Numbered from the stretch's first letter, positions 45,072 through 54,343 are shown. The stretch is DNA of 64,000 nucleotides from Pollutimonas bauzanensis_A (GCF_040393045.1 NZ_JBEBUX010000004.1:1-64000); one strand, 5' to 3'. Translations and numbers: made by a program. The notes: a model not told the origin generated them from the sequence alone.

Positions 45072-45109
45072 CAAAATTCTCCGGAAACAGACTGGCGAAG
45101 GGGGCGGTG

Positions 45110-45218
45110 AATTGAACTAGTGCAGAAGTGAAAAAACTGGGTGAAAATGCTCGCTATTAGTGTTTTACCAAGGCTTGTATTAACACAACATCAATTTTTA
45201 CGACAATTGAACTAGTAC
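45110..45218. promoter_or_regulatory. two AATTGAACTAGT sites, putative MocR operators
   Basis: AATTGAACTAGTGC (45110-45123) and AATTGAACTAGTAC (45205-45218) are direct repeats 95 bp apart, upstream of the binding-protein gene. Related sites flank the MocR gene at 48290-48417. MocR regulators are known to bind direct repeats; the link is inferred. Confidence 0.5.
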
Positions 45219-45321
45219 GAAATGATTAAAGCACACAGGAATACTAATTTAATATCCACGATAACCCTAGATTTGCAGTACAGAGTCGATTTTCCATACG
45301 ACTTGATGCAGGCAGGAGCGC

Positions 45322-45347
45322 ACTACGCCGGACATCTCCGGCGTAGT
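45322..45347. terminator. strong hairpin after the PrpD gene
   Basis: ACTACGCCGGA (45322-45332) pairs perfectly with TCCGGCGTAGT (45337-45347) across a 4-nt loop, in the 302-bp gap after the MmgE/PrpD gene. No T-tract follows on the minus strand. A likely factor-dependent terminator or mRNA end. The rest of the gap holds the ACTAGT sites. Confidence 0.5.
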
Positions 45348-45373
45348 AGGGGCAATTGAAAAGGAGTTGTGAA

Positions 45374-46786
45374 CTAGCGGGAGGGAGCGCGCAGCGCTGC
45401 AAAGAGCGCCTGCAAATCAAGGGCTTGCGGCAATGATCGGACAGCGGAGCGTAGGATATCTCCACGCCCATTGAAGCCGCACTGCTCAAGTAAACTAATC
45501 GCTTTTTGCTCCGTCTCACGGACTAGGCGGTCAGGTTGGCCGATATAAGCATCTGCCTGCGGGTCGCCGGAGGGACACGTGCTATGAAAGAGATGTGTCT
45601 CCCCAGATACCATCTCTACCACCATCTCGACGTTGTAGACGTCAGGATAGCTTGCCGAGTACGTTGCACAAGGTGCAACGTCAATACGCTGACACAATGA
45701 CACGATGTCTCTGCGTGTGATGGCGGTGTCCGTATAGTCATCCAGACCCACTGAGCCTTGTGCCAGTGCACAAGCCACGCCGTAGGGCACATTGAATTGG
45801 GCGTCGACGTTGTTGATGGGCGTCTTGTGATAACCCAATACGCCGGTCTCGTAAATTCGAATCTTGACTTGCCGTATATCGTGCGGTCGCAAATCCTGCT
45901 CGTAGGCCTCGATGGCAAGATCAATTGCGCCGTGCATAAATCGACAGCAAGGGTATGGCTTGATTGCGGTGTCTAATCCATGAAACTTGATGCCAAGCCC
46001 GCGAACCATTTCAGGTATGTTCACTTCCACACCATGTGAAAACGCACGAAAGAAACCGCCCGATCCTTCAAGAATAGTCGCCGGTCCGGTAAACCCGCCA
46101 GAGGCAAGACTTGCCGACAGGACACCCGACTGAGCAGCCCGCCCTGGATGCAATCGCTTTATCCAGGATCCATCCGCACGCCACTCCGTCAGGCCGCAGG
46201 CCTGCGTTCCCGCAATACCCAGCGTACGGGTAGTCGCTTCAGTCGACAAGTCCATACCGACCGAAGCTGCAGTGGCTGCACCGAACACCCCAAAGAGTGC
46301 CGTGGGGTGCAGTCCATGCTGAAAAGAGTCTCCACGAAATGCTAACCCCAGTCGGCACATGACTTCATAACCAGCTAGTACAGCGCAGAGGAACCGCCGG
46401 CCATCTGCATTAGCCTGCTCGCAAGCGGCAAGCGCCGCCGGCACAACGACAGCACCGGGATGCAAGACCGCTACCCGGTGATCATCATCTAATTCCAATG
46501 CATGTGAAAATGCACCGTTAAGCAAGGCGGCATCATGGAACGAGGCGACCTTACCCACACCTCCGACAGTGCCTTCTTGCGCAGAGCCGGAACGCACCAA
46601 CGCGCGAAGCAAGACTGTGCTGGAATCGGCCACGGAGCCAGCCACCATGACGGCCAAACTATCCAGAACATACGGACGTATGGAGTGCAGGACCTCATCA
46701 GGTACATGTGCATACAGCGCACTGGCAAATTCTGCGAAGATCTGGGCTAACGGCTTGTCTTGTTTTGCACCAATAGGGGGGGGCAT
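45374..46786 (-). CDS. MmgE/PrpD-family protein
   Basis: A 470-residue protein of the MmgE/PrpD family, which includes 2-methylcitrate dehydratase, cis-aconitate decarboxylase and iminodisuccinate epimerase. Motifs: YVLDSLAVMVAG, LNGAFSHALELDD, HPTALFGVFGAATAAS, KPYPCCRFMHGAIDLA. The ATG at 46786 has AAAGGA at good spacing, better than the ATG at 46795. A run of eight C directly follows this ATG (MPPPIG), a slippery site. Its substrate here is unknown; a dehydratase or epimerase acting on an amino-dicarboxylate would fit the amide-importing neighbours. Confidence 0.88.
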   Translation of the reverse strand: MPPPIGAKQDKPLAQIFAEFASALYAHVPDEVLHSIRPYVLDSLAVMVAGSVADSSTVLLRALVRSGSAQEGTVGGVGKVASFHDAALLNGAFSHALELDDDHRVAVLHPGAVVVPAALAACEQANADGRRFLCAVLAGYEVMCRLGLAFRGDSFQHGLHPTALFGVFGAATAASVGMDLSTEATTRTLGIAGTQACGLTEWRADGSWIKRLHPGRAAQSGVLSASLASGGFTGPATILEGSGGFFRAFSHGVEVNIPEMVRGLGIKFHGLDTAIKPYPCCRFMHGAIDLAIEAYEQDLRPHDIRQVKIRIYETGVLGYHKTPINNVDAQFNVPYGVACALAQGSVGLDDYTDTAITRRDIVSLCQRIDVAPCATYSASYPDVYNVEMVVEMVSGETHLFHSTCPSGDPQADAYIGQPDRLVRETEQKAISLLEQCGFNGRGDILRSAVRSLPQALDLQALFAALRAPSR

Positions 46787-46840
46787 AAGTACCATTCCTT
46801 TATCAGTTATCAAGTGAGTCAGGCGGAAAAAAATCGATGT

Positions 46841-48214
46841 TCAGATCAATGTCGAGACGATGGATTGATGTTGCGCTTCAATTCCGGCAAGTATGGTGAG
46901 CGCTCGCTCGAGGTCGGCCAGATTCTGACAAGCGCCCAGGCTGATCCGATAGGATGCGCCTGGCACCGATGCATCGGCAGAAACCGCAAAATGTGCAGCG
47001 GGTGATACCTTCACTCCCAGGCGTAAAGCCTGCATTGCAATATTTTCTCCGACCGGACCGGCCGGAGCATCGACCCATGCGTGGTAACCTGGCGTTGCTG
47101 TCGGGCGTATCCCAGTGAGTATCCGACTTGCCCGCTCATAGCGGACGCGCGCTTCTGTACGATGCGCGCGCGCGAACTCATCGATTAAGCCGCTGGCCAG
47201 CATTTGTTCTGCCATATCGGCATAAAGCCGCGGCCCGATCCACTGCGTGCTGACGAGCGCTTCATGGAACGTGTCCAAGAGCGCAGGAGGAACTACCGCA
47301 TAGCCTAAGCGGAATCCTGATGAGACACATTTTGAATAACCGGTAAGAAAGATAGAGCGTTCGGGCGCGAACGATGAAACTGACGGAATCTGCCCACCCA
47401 TGAGGGGCATATTGATGCCATCTTCGATCAAATAGGCGTCATGTTCACGACACAGTCGGGCAATGGCTTCGCGCCGAGCCCGCGGTAGCGTAGCCGTTGT
47501 AGGGTTATGCAATGCCGACGTAATGACAACAACTTTGGCATTGCCTTGCTTAAGCCGCTCTTCCAAATCCTCGGGGACCATGCCAGACGCATCGCAACGC
47601 ACACCTAGTAGTGTCACATTGCGATAACTCGCAATGCGCTTGATGCCGGTATAGGTCACGTCCTCGCAGATAGCCGACTCCCCAGGATTCAGCAGTGCAT
47701 GGAAGGCCGCCATCAGGCCTTGGTGCACGCCTACCGTTAATAATGTGTGGGCTACTTGCGCCTGTGCGCCGAAGGTCGACATCCACGCCACAGCACGCTC
47801 GGCATGGGAGGAAGTTGGCACATAGGAACCGTAGCCAAACACAGACTGAGCGAGCAGCGCAGGGGATTGCGACTGAATAAGGGTTGCCAACTCTTTCCCG
47901 ACAATATTGTCGGGAAGAATATTTAAAGACAGGTCCAGCGCTTCTGCATCCGCGGCCCTCTCGGACGAACCGCGTACAAATGTACCGCTGCCCACTTGGG
48001 CCACGATCAGTCCTTTACGGGCTGCGACGGCCATTGCCTTAGTTACTGTGGCAATCGTCACCCCAAAAAGCTGGCTGAGCTCGCGATTGGTAGGGAGCCG
48101 TTCATTGGGCTGAAGATCTCCAGACTCGATGGCTTGTTCGATAGACGACGCCAGAGCTAAATACTTAGGGGCGCTGCCCGAGGAGATCGTCGGCGTCCAT
48201 TTGCCTTGTGTCAT
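46841..48214 (-). CDS. MocR/PdxR-type GntR regulator with aminotransferase domain
   Basis: A 457-residue regulator from ATG 48214 (longer starts to 48283 are possible). The N-terminal GntR winged helix (ALASSIEQAIESGDLQPNERLPTNRELSQLFGVTIATVTKAMAVAARKGLI) is joined to a class I aminotransferase-like domain with the PLP-lysine region SIFLTGYSKCVSSGFRLGY and YLIEDGINMPL. MocR proteins sense PLP or an amino-compound aldimine. It lies between the PrpD gene and a divergent aminotransferase; the ACTAGT sites on both sides are its likely operators. Confidence 0.92.
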   Translation of the reverse strand: MTQGKWTPTISSGSAPKYLALASSIEQAIESGDLQPNERLPTNRELSQLFGVTIATVTKAMAVAARKGLIVAQVGSGTFVRGSSERAADAEALDLSLNILPDNIVGKELATLIQSQSPALLAQSVFGYGSYVPTSSHAERAVAWMSTFGAQAQVAHTLLTVGVHQGLMAAFHALLNPGESAICEDVTYTGIKRIASYRNVTLLGVRCDASGMVPEDLEERLKQGNAKVVVITSALHNPTTATLPRARREAIARLCREHDAYLIEDGINMPLMGGQIPSVSSFAPERSIFLTGYSKCVSSGFRLGYAVVPPALLDTFHEALVSTQWIGPRLYADMAEQMLASGLIDEFARAHRTEARVRYERASRILTGIRPTATPGYHAWVDAPAGPVGENIAMQALRLGVKVSPAAHFAVSADASVPGASYRISLGACQNLADLERALTILAGIEAQHQSIVSTLI

Positions 48215-48289
48215 GTATGCCGCTCGTGATTGAGGTTGCGCCGTTGGAGCCTCGCCGGAAGGCATCCGCGTATAGCAGTACATTGTAAC

Positions 48290-48417
48290 ATAAGACTAGT
48301 ATTGCTACTGTTCAAGCCTTAATTCCTGCCGCATTCTATTCGAGCAATGTGATTTTCCGTGTGTTGTGAATGCGACAATTCAGTCAAATTCATATAAAAA
48401 TGCAATTGTACTAGTTT
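48290..48417. promoter_or_regulatory. ACTAGT sites in the MocR-aminotransferase divergent region
   Basis: AATTGTACTAGTTT (48404-48417) and, on the opposite strand, CAATACTAGTCTT (reverse of 48291-48304) match the sites upstream of the Dpp-type binding protein. The first lies about 75 bp before the aminotransferase ATG, the second about 80 bp before the chosen MocR start. Confidence 0.5.
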
Positions 48418-48489
48418 TATTGTTATGATTATTGAAAGTAGAATAGTATTTACGCGGGTGGTCGCGTTTTCATAACCTTGGAGTGAGAG

Positions 48490-49623
48490 ATGATCGAATC
48501 TGTAGCTGCGGTAACGCCTAGCAATCGTGCATTGGTCGATGGAGAGGTCTATGTGCCGGGTTTACCCGTCGAAGATGTCACGCAAAAGTATGGCGTCGCA
48601 CCGGACGATGTTGCAAAACTAGCTTCAGCCGAGAATCCACATGGCGCATCGCCATTGGCGCTTAAGGCTGTCGCCGAAGCACAGAGCCGTTTGTCGCTAT
48701 ATCCGGACTGGACTGCTAAAACATTGCGGGCTGCAATAGGTGAAAAATACGGTTTTGATCCAGAAGGTGTGGTTTGTGGATCGGGTGAGACCGAAGTGAT
48801 CTCGATGCTTATTCGCGCATTCGCTAAACCAGACGAGCCAGTGCTTATGCACAGTCCCTGCTTTCCGCTTTACCGCATCTATTCCCACTGCGAAGGACGA
48901 CGGCCGGTTTTTTCGCCGATGGGCAAAGACTTCGATCCCCAGGTAGATCATTACATCGATGTAATGCGACGCGTTAACCCAAAAATCGCGTTTATGACAA
49001 ACCCGCATAATCCCAGCGGCCGTTTGATGAGCGAAAGTGAAGTTCGTCGGATTTGTGAAGCTGCTAATTCGGATACGCTGCTTGCGCTCGATGAGGCGTA
49101 CGTTCACTATAGCAGCGCGCAGTTCGGTATGGACCTGCTGCGTGAGTACGACAACCTTATCGTTTTACGTACCTTCTCCAAGGCGTTCGGGCTGGCCGGG
49201 TTACGCGTCGGATTTGGTATTTCCAATAACCCAGATATTATTCGACCATTGCGTCTCATCAAGCCGACGTGGAATATGGGTCAGATGCAGATAGCCGGTG
49301 GTATTGCGGGTTTGAATGACGATGCGCACGTTGCGCGTGCGGTGGCGACGATTCAGGAAATGCGTCCCTACGTTACGTCAGGTGTCGACAAGGTCGACGG
49401 ATTTCGTGCGGTTCCGGGTTCGGAAGCAAACTTCTTCTTAACGGAAATCCTGAATCCGGAACTAGACTCCACTCGTGTATTCAATGAGCTTCTCAAGCGG
49501 GGCGTTATTGTGAAGGATGGATCGGATATCCCAGAGCTCGGTTCACGATACTTGCGGGTAGATGTCAATCTCAAGAAGCATATGGATCGTTTTTTGTGGG
49601 CGCTGGCCGACATCAAGGCCTGA
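48490..49623 (+). CDS. class I/II aminotransferase, histidinol-phosphate aminotransferase-like
   Basis: A 377-residue PLP enzyme. PLP contacts are visible: SGETEVISMLIRAF, FMTNPHNPSGRLMSE, LLALDEAYVHYSS and the Schiff-base Lys in LRTFSKAFGLAGLRVGFG. It most resembles HisC, but its location next to a MocR regulator and peptide-type transporter suggests a catabolic aminotransferase rather than histidine synthesis. GGAGTGAGAG precedes the ATG. Divergent from the MocR gene. Confidence 0.9.
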   Translation: MIESVAAVTPSNRALVDGEVYVPGLPVEDVTQKYGVAPDDVAKLASAENPHGASPLALKAVAEAQSRLSLYPDWTAKTLRAAIGEKYGFDPEGVVCGSGETEVISMLIRAFAKPDEPVLMHSPCFPLYRIYSHCEGRRPVFSPMGKDFDPQVDHYIDVMRRVNPKIAFMTNPHNPSGRLMSESEVRRICEAANSDTLLALDEAYVHYSSAQFGMDLLREYDNLIVLRTFSKAFGLAGLRVGFGISNNPDIIRPLRLIKPTWNMGQMQIAGGIAGLNDDAHVARAVATIQEMRPYVTSGVDKVDGFRAVPGSEANFFLTEILNPELDSTRVFNELLKRGVIVKDGSDIPELGSRYLRVDVNLKKHMDRFLWALADIKA

Positions 49624-49722
49624 GCGTCGTGACGACATAGTCCAAACTCACTTTAACGTTGCGTCCGCACTCCTCGATGCGGGCGCAACGCTATGCCGAG
49701 GTCTCCTCGGCCAGGCCTGTGG

Positions 49723-50048
49723 CTATTGGCTTAAGCCCAGCTCTTTGATCAGCGCGCCATATTCCGAATATTCGGTCTTGATGCGTTTATCGAATTCTCC
49801 GTTTGAGGTGGCGCTCACGTCTATCGACATGTCCCCCCGGCGTTTTCTTCACATTTTCCATCTTCACGATACGCACGATCTCGGTTTGCAGCTGTTTCAC
49901 GATATGGTGGGGGGGGCTTTGCGGGAGCAAGTAGCCCCAACCATATTTCCGCTTTGTGATCATTAAGGCCAACTTCCGCAAGGGCCGGAACGTCGGTTAA
50001 GGCACTGAAGCGATCCGGCGTTAAGGCAGCTATGGTTTCTTGGGTTCT
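49723..50048 (-). pseudogene. 5'-truncated, frameshifted TctC/Bug-family binding-protein remnant
   Basis: Only the C-terminal third of a tripartite tricarboxylate (Bug) receptor remains, spread over three frames: LTPDRFSALTDVPALAEVGLNDHKAEIWLGLLAP, then HHIVKQLQTEIVRIVK, then DVSATSNGEFDKRIKTEYSEYGALIKELGLSQ and stop. The frame changes fall at G8 (49909-49916) and C6 (49833-49838) runs. The N-terminal two thirds and signal peptide are absent, so this is a decayed gene, not merely a sequencing slip. Confidence 0.8.
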
Positions 50049-50058
50049 AATTATGTGA

Positions 50059-51279
50059 CTATGTGACGCGATTGACAGGCATGTTGCACTCTTCATCGCG
50101 GCGATGCAGCCGAAATGCATAATCGTGAGGCAATAAATCGTAGGCTTGCTCATCACCCAGTTTCTCGGCCGCATGGGCGGGCCAGTGGGGGTTCCACATC
50201 ACTTCGCGTGCTAGCGCAACCAGGTCGGCCTGACCGTTTCGTAGTATGTCCTCCGCTTGGTGTGCCGTGGTAATCATGCCAACTGCCATGGTCTGAATGT
50301 CGGCTTCTTGTCGAACTCTATGCGCGTATTCCACTTGATAACCTGGTACGCGCGGAACAATAGGCATTGAGGTCGAGCCGGTAACACCGCCGGAAGAGCA
50401 GTCTATGACGTCTACGCCCCGAGCTTTTAGTTCACGGGCCAAGACAACGGTATCGTCCATATCCCAAACTCCTCCCTTGCCGTCGACGGCAGAAACACGG
50501 AAGAACAGCGGCAGTGTTTGGGGCCAGGCAGCGCGTACGATTTCGGCTACTTCCAGCGCGAACCGCATGCGTCCTTCACGGTCGCCTCCATAAGCGTCGG
50601 TGCGCAGGTTCGTTAAAGGTGAAAGAAACTCGTGTATTAAATACCCGTGGGCGCCATGTATTTCAAGAACGTCAAAACCGGCGTCGACTGAACGAAGCGT
50701 TGCTTCCCGCCACTGGGCAAGAGCCGCCTGGATATCTTGCCGGTCCATCTCTTTAACCTTGGGCCATTGCTGAGAAGAATTGATGACACTAGGTGCGGTC
50801 ACTGTCCATGGGGAGTATTTAGCCGGGCTATTTTCCGGAGTAAGTGGGATCCAGTTTTTGAGGGCACCATGACAGGACGCCTTTCCGCCAGCGTGGCCAA
50901 GTTGAATAGCCGGAACAGATCCGTGAGCCTTGATAAAGTCATTGATGCGTCGGTATTGTGCTATGTGGGCGTCTGACCATATTCCCGCGCATTTGTAGGT
51001 TTTTCGACCGAGCGGTTCAATTGCTGTCTCTTCGCCGAAAACAATACCGGCTCCACCTATCGCGAATTTTCCAAGATGGACTAAATGCCAATCAGTTGGT
51101 GAACCGTCCTTGGATGCATACTGGCACATGGGCGCGATTACGATACGATTACGCAGCTGAATGGTTCGTAGCGTTAAAGGAGATAGTAGCAATGGACGGT
51201 CGATCATTTGGTCTTGTATGTGGTCAAAAATAACGCCGGCGTCACTATGTATTGGTTGGTTCACGCAAAAATTCTCCAT
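50059..51279 (-). CDS. old yellow enzyme-family NADH:flavin oxidoreductase (YqjM class)
   Basis: A 406-residue FMN ene-reductase. FMN and substrate residues: RIVIAPMCQYASKDG (the Cys typical of the YqjM class), IQLGHAGGKAS, DVLEIHGAHGYLIHEFLSPLTNLRTDAYGG and VGMITTAHQAEDIL. Such enzymes reduce activated C=C bonds of enones, maleimides and similar. Starts at 51279 or GTG 51264 are both possible; GGAG lies before the latter. It is separated from the amidase by a 366-bp gap, so it may be transcribed separately from the amidase/TRAP operon upstream. Confidence 0.9.
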   Translation of the reverse strand: MENFCVNQPIHSDAGVIFDHIQDQMIDRPLLLSPLTLRTIQLRNRIVIAPMCQYASKDGSPTDWHLVHLGKFAIGGAGIVFGEETAIEPLGRKTYKCAGIWSDAHIAQYRRINDFIKAHGSVPAIQLGHAGGKASCHGALKNWIPLTPENSPAKYSPWTVTAPSVINSSQQWPKVKEMDRQDIQAALAQWREATLRSVDAGFDVLEIHGAHGYLIHEFLSPLTNLRTDAYGGDREGRMRFALEVAEIVRAAWPQTLPLFFRVSAVDGKGGVWDMDDTVVLARELKARGVDVIDCSSGGVTGSTSMPIVPRVPGYQVEYAHRVRQEADIQTMAVGMITTAHQAEDILRNGQADLVALAREVMWNPHWPAHAAEKLGDEQAYDLLPHDYAFRLHRRDEECNMPVNRVT

Positions 51280-51645
51280 CGGTTTGCTTTAGTCTGCATT
51301 CGTTTTGGGCCCAGGCAGGCTCATTAGAATTACTGTGGACTCGTTAGGTTGGAGACATAATTTTTTATGATTCTTGCATAAGCTAACTTCAGCATACAGA
51401 TAGGAATAGCTTAAATGAAGTGATATCGCCCTAAGACTTCGTTAGGGAAAATCGAATGCAATGCGTTATAACGTGCTCGATCTGAAACCCTCTCTTTAAG
51501 TGCGACAAGAGCAGAAATAAAGTCTGTCGAAAGATAAAACCGTCTGACCTGCCTAATAGCATGCTGTATGCGATCACCCGGTCACTTGCGTCTGTGTCGG
51601 TTTGGACGATTGATTTGGCCGTTGCGATCGGGCGAATACTACAAG
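51280..51645. other. 366-bp gap between OYE and amidase genes
   Basis: AT-richer than its surroundings. A short stem CCCTAA/TTAGGG (51429-51447) is the only structure seen and is a weak candidate terminator. A minus-strand frame at 51431-51670 has no recognisable product. No RNA gene seen. Confidence 0.4.
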
Positions 51646-52926
51646 TCAGCCGATAATGTCTTCCATCCAATCAGCCCATGCCAAAAGGGAAAGGTCCTGT
51701 CCGAATCGGCCGACTAGCTGCACGCCAAGGGGCAAGCCCTTGCGGCCAATGCCCCCCGGCAGTGTGATGCAGGGGACACCGAGCAAGGACCAGTTTCGGT
51801 TGTATAGCGAGCTGCCTGACGTGTCCAGTCCTAATGGCGCTTCGCCGCTTGCGCTCGGTGCGAGCACGAAGTCGACGTTTCGTATCAACTGGGCAAATTC
51901 TGATCGCGCCAGATGTGTCCGGTGCAACGCTGCGGTGTAGGCGCTACGAGAGAAGTCTCGGCCGCGTTGCAGATGCTGCCGCAAGACGGAGCTCAGCTTC
52001 TCAGGAAAATTGTCGAATTCGAAAGCCAATGCACGGGCACCCTCGAAATTCATGATGTCGCGTTGATCGGCATATTGGTGAAACAGGTTGTCGGAGAGCG
52101 CGATTTCCTCGATAACAGCACCATTCGCCTTCAGTTGCTCGATGGTAAAGTGAAGGCAGTTCTGGTAGTCATCGTCGACATCTGACCAGTAAGGCGTCCG
52201 GCACAGGCCTATTTTTGGGGACTTCGAAAGCAGCTCCGGTGTGGGTGGAAAATCAGCCAACACACTTGCCATCAATCCTACATCAGACACCGATCGTGCC
52301 ATGATCCCAATGGTATCCAGAGATTCGGCCAGGCTTTTGATGCCGGCGCGATTGATGAGCCCAAACGATGGCTTGTAGCCCACAATGCCACAATAGGCAG
52401 CAGGGCGAATGGTCGAGCCGCCGGTTTGGGTCGTGAGCGATGCGGGGACCATGAAGTCTGCAACGGCGGCGGCGGAGCCGCTGGACGACCCTCCAGGAGT
52501 ATGCGCTACGTTATGAGGATTGCGTGTGCGGGCTGGGCGGGTATGCGCGAACTCGGAGGTTGTGTTTTTGCCAAGGATAATGCCGCCCGCACGTTTGATG
52601 GCGGCGACACAGTATGCATCCCAGGCGGGTCGGTAGCCCGCGTACAGGGGGGATCCGTAACCTGCGGGCATGCCGGCTGCATCTATTACGTCCTTGATCC
52701 CGAATGGGATACCTCGCAGAGGTCTCGTCGAATCTGGCCGGTCGGCATCATATTCACGGGCCTGCTCTAGCGCCCGCGCTATATCTATATAGGCCCAGGC
52801 CCCAACTTCCGATTCGCGCGATGTTATCCGGTTCAAGCAAGCGACTAGCAGGGCTTCCGCTGATATGTCGCGCGCGTCCAGGGCGGCCCGTGCTTCGATG
52901 AGGCCTAGTTCGTTCAGTGCTTTCAT
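51646..52926 (-). CDS. amidase-signature-family amidase
   Basis: A 426-residue amidase with the Ser-cisSer-Lys triad: Lys in GIPFGIKDVIDAAGMPA, the cis-Ser and Ser in PGGSSSGSAAAVAD and TTQTGGSTIRPAAYCGIVGYKPS. It hydrolyses an amide to acid and ammonia. The ATG at 52926 follows the deacetylase-fold gene by 5 bp; a longer frame would overlap that gene by 70 bp. With a cyclic imidase or allantoinase upstream, the substrate is probably the ring-opened half-amide or ureide. Confidence 0.9.
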   Translation of the reverse strand: MKALNELGLIEARAALDARDISAEALLVACLNRITSRESEVGAWAYIDIARALEQAREYDADRPDSTRPLRGIPFGIKDVIDAAGMPAGYGSPLYAGYRPAWDAYCVAAIKRAGGIILGKNTTSEFAHTRPARTRNPHNVAHTPGGSSSGSAAAVADFMVPASLTTQTGGSTIRPAAYCGIVGYKPSFGLINRAGIKSLAESLDTIGIMARSVSDVGLMASVLADFPPTPELLSKSPKIGLCRTPYWSDVDDDYQNCLHFTIEQLKANGAVIEEIALSDNLFHQYADQRDIMNFEGARALAFEFDNFPEKLSSVLRQHLQRGRDFSRSAYTAALHRTHLARSEFAQLIRNVDFVLAPSASGEAPLGLDTSGSSLYNRNWSLLGVPCITLPGGIGRKGLPLGVQLVGRFGQDLSLLAWADWMEDIIG

Positions 52927-52931
52927 TGATA

Positions 52932-53873
52932 TCAGGTAGCTGCGGCGGGGCGGTGGAAGCGATGCCAATGTTCTGCAATATCGACTCGCCGACATAGCCA
53001 CACTCGATCGTGTTTCGCGACATAGTCCAGAAAGCGAGCAAGCCCAATTGCGCGTCCCGGGTGGCCAATGATACGCATGTGCAGGCCTATCGACATCATT
53101 TTTGGTTGCGTGGCGCCCTCTTCGTAAAGCATGTCGAAGGCGTCACGTAGGAAAGCAAAAAAATCGTCGGCGGTCGCAATGCCGCTGCGCATGAACTTCG
53201 CGTCATTGTGCGCTTGTGTATAGGGGATGACGAGGTGACTGCCTTCGCCAGTATCAATCCAGTAGGGCAGCTCATCGTTATAGCTGTCGGAGTCGTACAG
53301 GAAACCGCCGTGTTCGAGAAGAAGGCGACGGGTATGCTCAGTAGGCGCATAGCGGCAATACCAACCCTGCGGCCTCGAGCCTATAGTCTTGGTAATGGAT
53401 GCGACAGCTTTGCGGATGTTGTCGCGCTCTTCTTCGGGTGTGAGCGATTGTAGTGGCACCCAGCGTAGGCCGTGGCAGCAGACGTCATAACCGGCATTCC
53501 TAAAGGCCCGAGCGACCTCTGGATTGCGTTCCAGCGCCTGGGCGCAGGCAAATACGGTGGCGGGCATGCCTCGGGTCTGTAGGATACGTAATACGCGCCA
53601 AATGCCGACCCGGCTGCCGTATTCAAACATGGATTCAGCGGCCAAGTCGCGTCCTGGGAAGCTTTTCCCACTTACTTCTGTTAGCCCAATTTCTGATTGG
53701 CCGTCACCATCGGGAAAGGAAGCTTCTGAGCCTTCTTCGTAATTGATTACGATATTGACGGCAAGTCGAGCGCTGTTGGGCCAGGCTGGGTCAGGCGGAT
53801 TCTGTCCATAACCAACGAAGTCGCGTAGTGTGAGGCAGTCGGGGTTCGTCAACATATTGGCTTCCAGAGTCAT
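52932..53873 (-). CDS. PuuE-type allantoinase / cyclic imide hydrolase (polysaccharide deacetylase fold)
   Basis: A 313-residue NodB-fold hydrolase. It matches PuuE allantoinase along its length: RDFVGYGQNPPDPAWPNSARL, NIVINYEEGSEASFPDGD, SMFEYGSRVGIWRVLRIL, CCHGLRWVPLQSL, GGFLYDSDSYNDELPYW and MMSIGLHMRIIGHPGRAIG. Cyclic imide hydrolases of the succinimide/maleimide pathway belong to the same family, so either ring is possible. It overlaps the ureidoglycolate lyase-like gene by 4 bp and leads into the amidase. Confidence 0.88.
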   Translation of the reverse strand: MTLEANMLTNPDCLTLRDFVGYGQNPPDPAWPNSARLAVNIVINYEEGSEASFPDGDGQSEIGLTEVSGKSFPGRDLAAESMFEYGSRVGIWRVLRILQTRGMPATVFACAQALERNPEVARAFRNAGYDVCCHGLRWVPLQSLTPEEERDNIRKAVASITKTIGSRPQGWYCRYAPTEHTRRLLLEHGGFLYDSDSYNDELPYWIDTGEGSHLVIPYTQAHNDAKFMRSGIATADDFFAFLRDAFDMLYEEGATQPKMMSIGLHMRIIGHPGRAIGLARFLDYVAKHDRVWLCRRVDIAEHWHRFHRPAAAT

Positions 53874-54343
53874 GAAGGCAAGATCACTTCAGCATGTAAG
53901 GTGGTGTATTCCGTATCATCGTTACCTCCGGTTCGGCCTAAGATCACCGCCACTTCGGAGTCGGTATCGATTGCAGTGAATGCGAAGTGCCACACTGCTG
54001 CACGGTAGGATACGCCTTGACGGCCATTAGTGAGGAATGCTTTGAGCGTTTTCGGGTCGAGGTGGCCATCGTCATCAGACAAGGCGACAACGACAAGGTG
54101 ACGCGAAGGAATCAGTGGGATAAAAGTCTGTGCCGAGTATGGGTGTCGTTCCAGTGTATTGATCTGAACTGCGCCCGGCGGGGACTGTGTCAATCGATTA
54201 ACCGAGAAGCCAAGCCGGAGGTTGAGCGACGAATGCTCGAGCGGCGTATTCAACATCCGTCGCGTTTCAGTCCCTCGGTGCTCCACGACGTCGCCGTATT
54301 CCAAAAAATTCTCTATGCTCAGGGGGACAGCGATTAATTGCAT
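53870..54343 (-). CDS. ureidoglycolate lyase (AllA)-like protein
   Basis: A 157-residue cupin-fold protein from the ATG at 54343 (ATG 54352 is an alternative, but its ribosome site is too close). MQLIAVPLSIENFLEYGDVVE at the N-terminus and the RHPYSAQTFIPLIPSRHLVVVAL core match AllA, which splits ureidoglycolate to glyoxylate and urea. It lies 20 bp after dctM and overlaps the allantoinase-like gene by 4 bp. A longer open frame to 54703 overlaps dctM and is not used. Confidence 0.8.
   Translation of the reverse strand: MQLIAVPLSIENFLEYGDVVEHRGTETRRMLNTPLEHSSLNLRLGFSVNRLTQSPPGAVQINTLERHPYSAQTFIPLIPSRHLVVVALSDDDGHLDPKTLKAFLTNGRQGVSYRAAVWHFAFTAIDTDSEVAVILGRTGGNDDTEYTTLHAEVILPS

Noticed and set aside
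48300..48489. -35/-10 promoter boxes for the aminotransferase gene
   Set aside because: The region is AT-rich with several weak candidates; no pair with correct spacing stood out.
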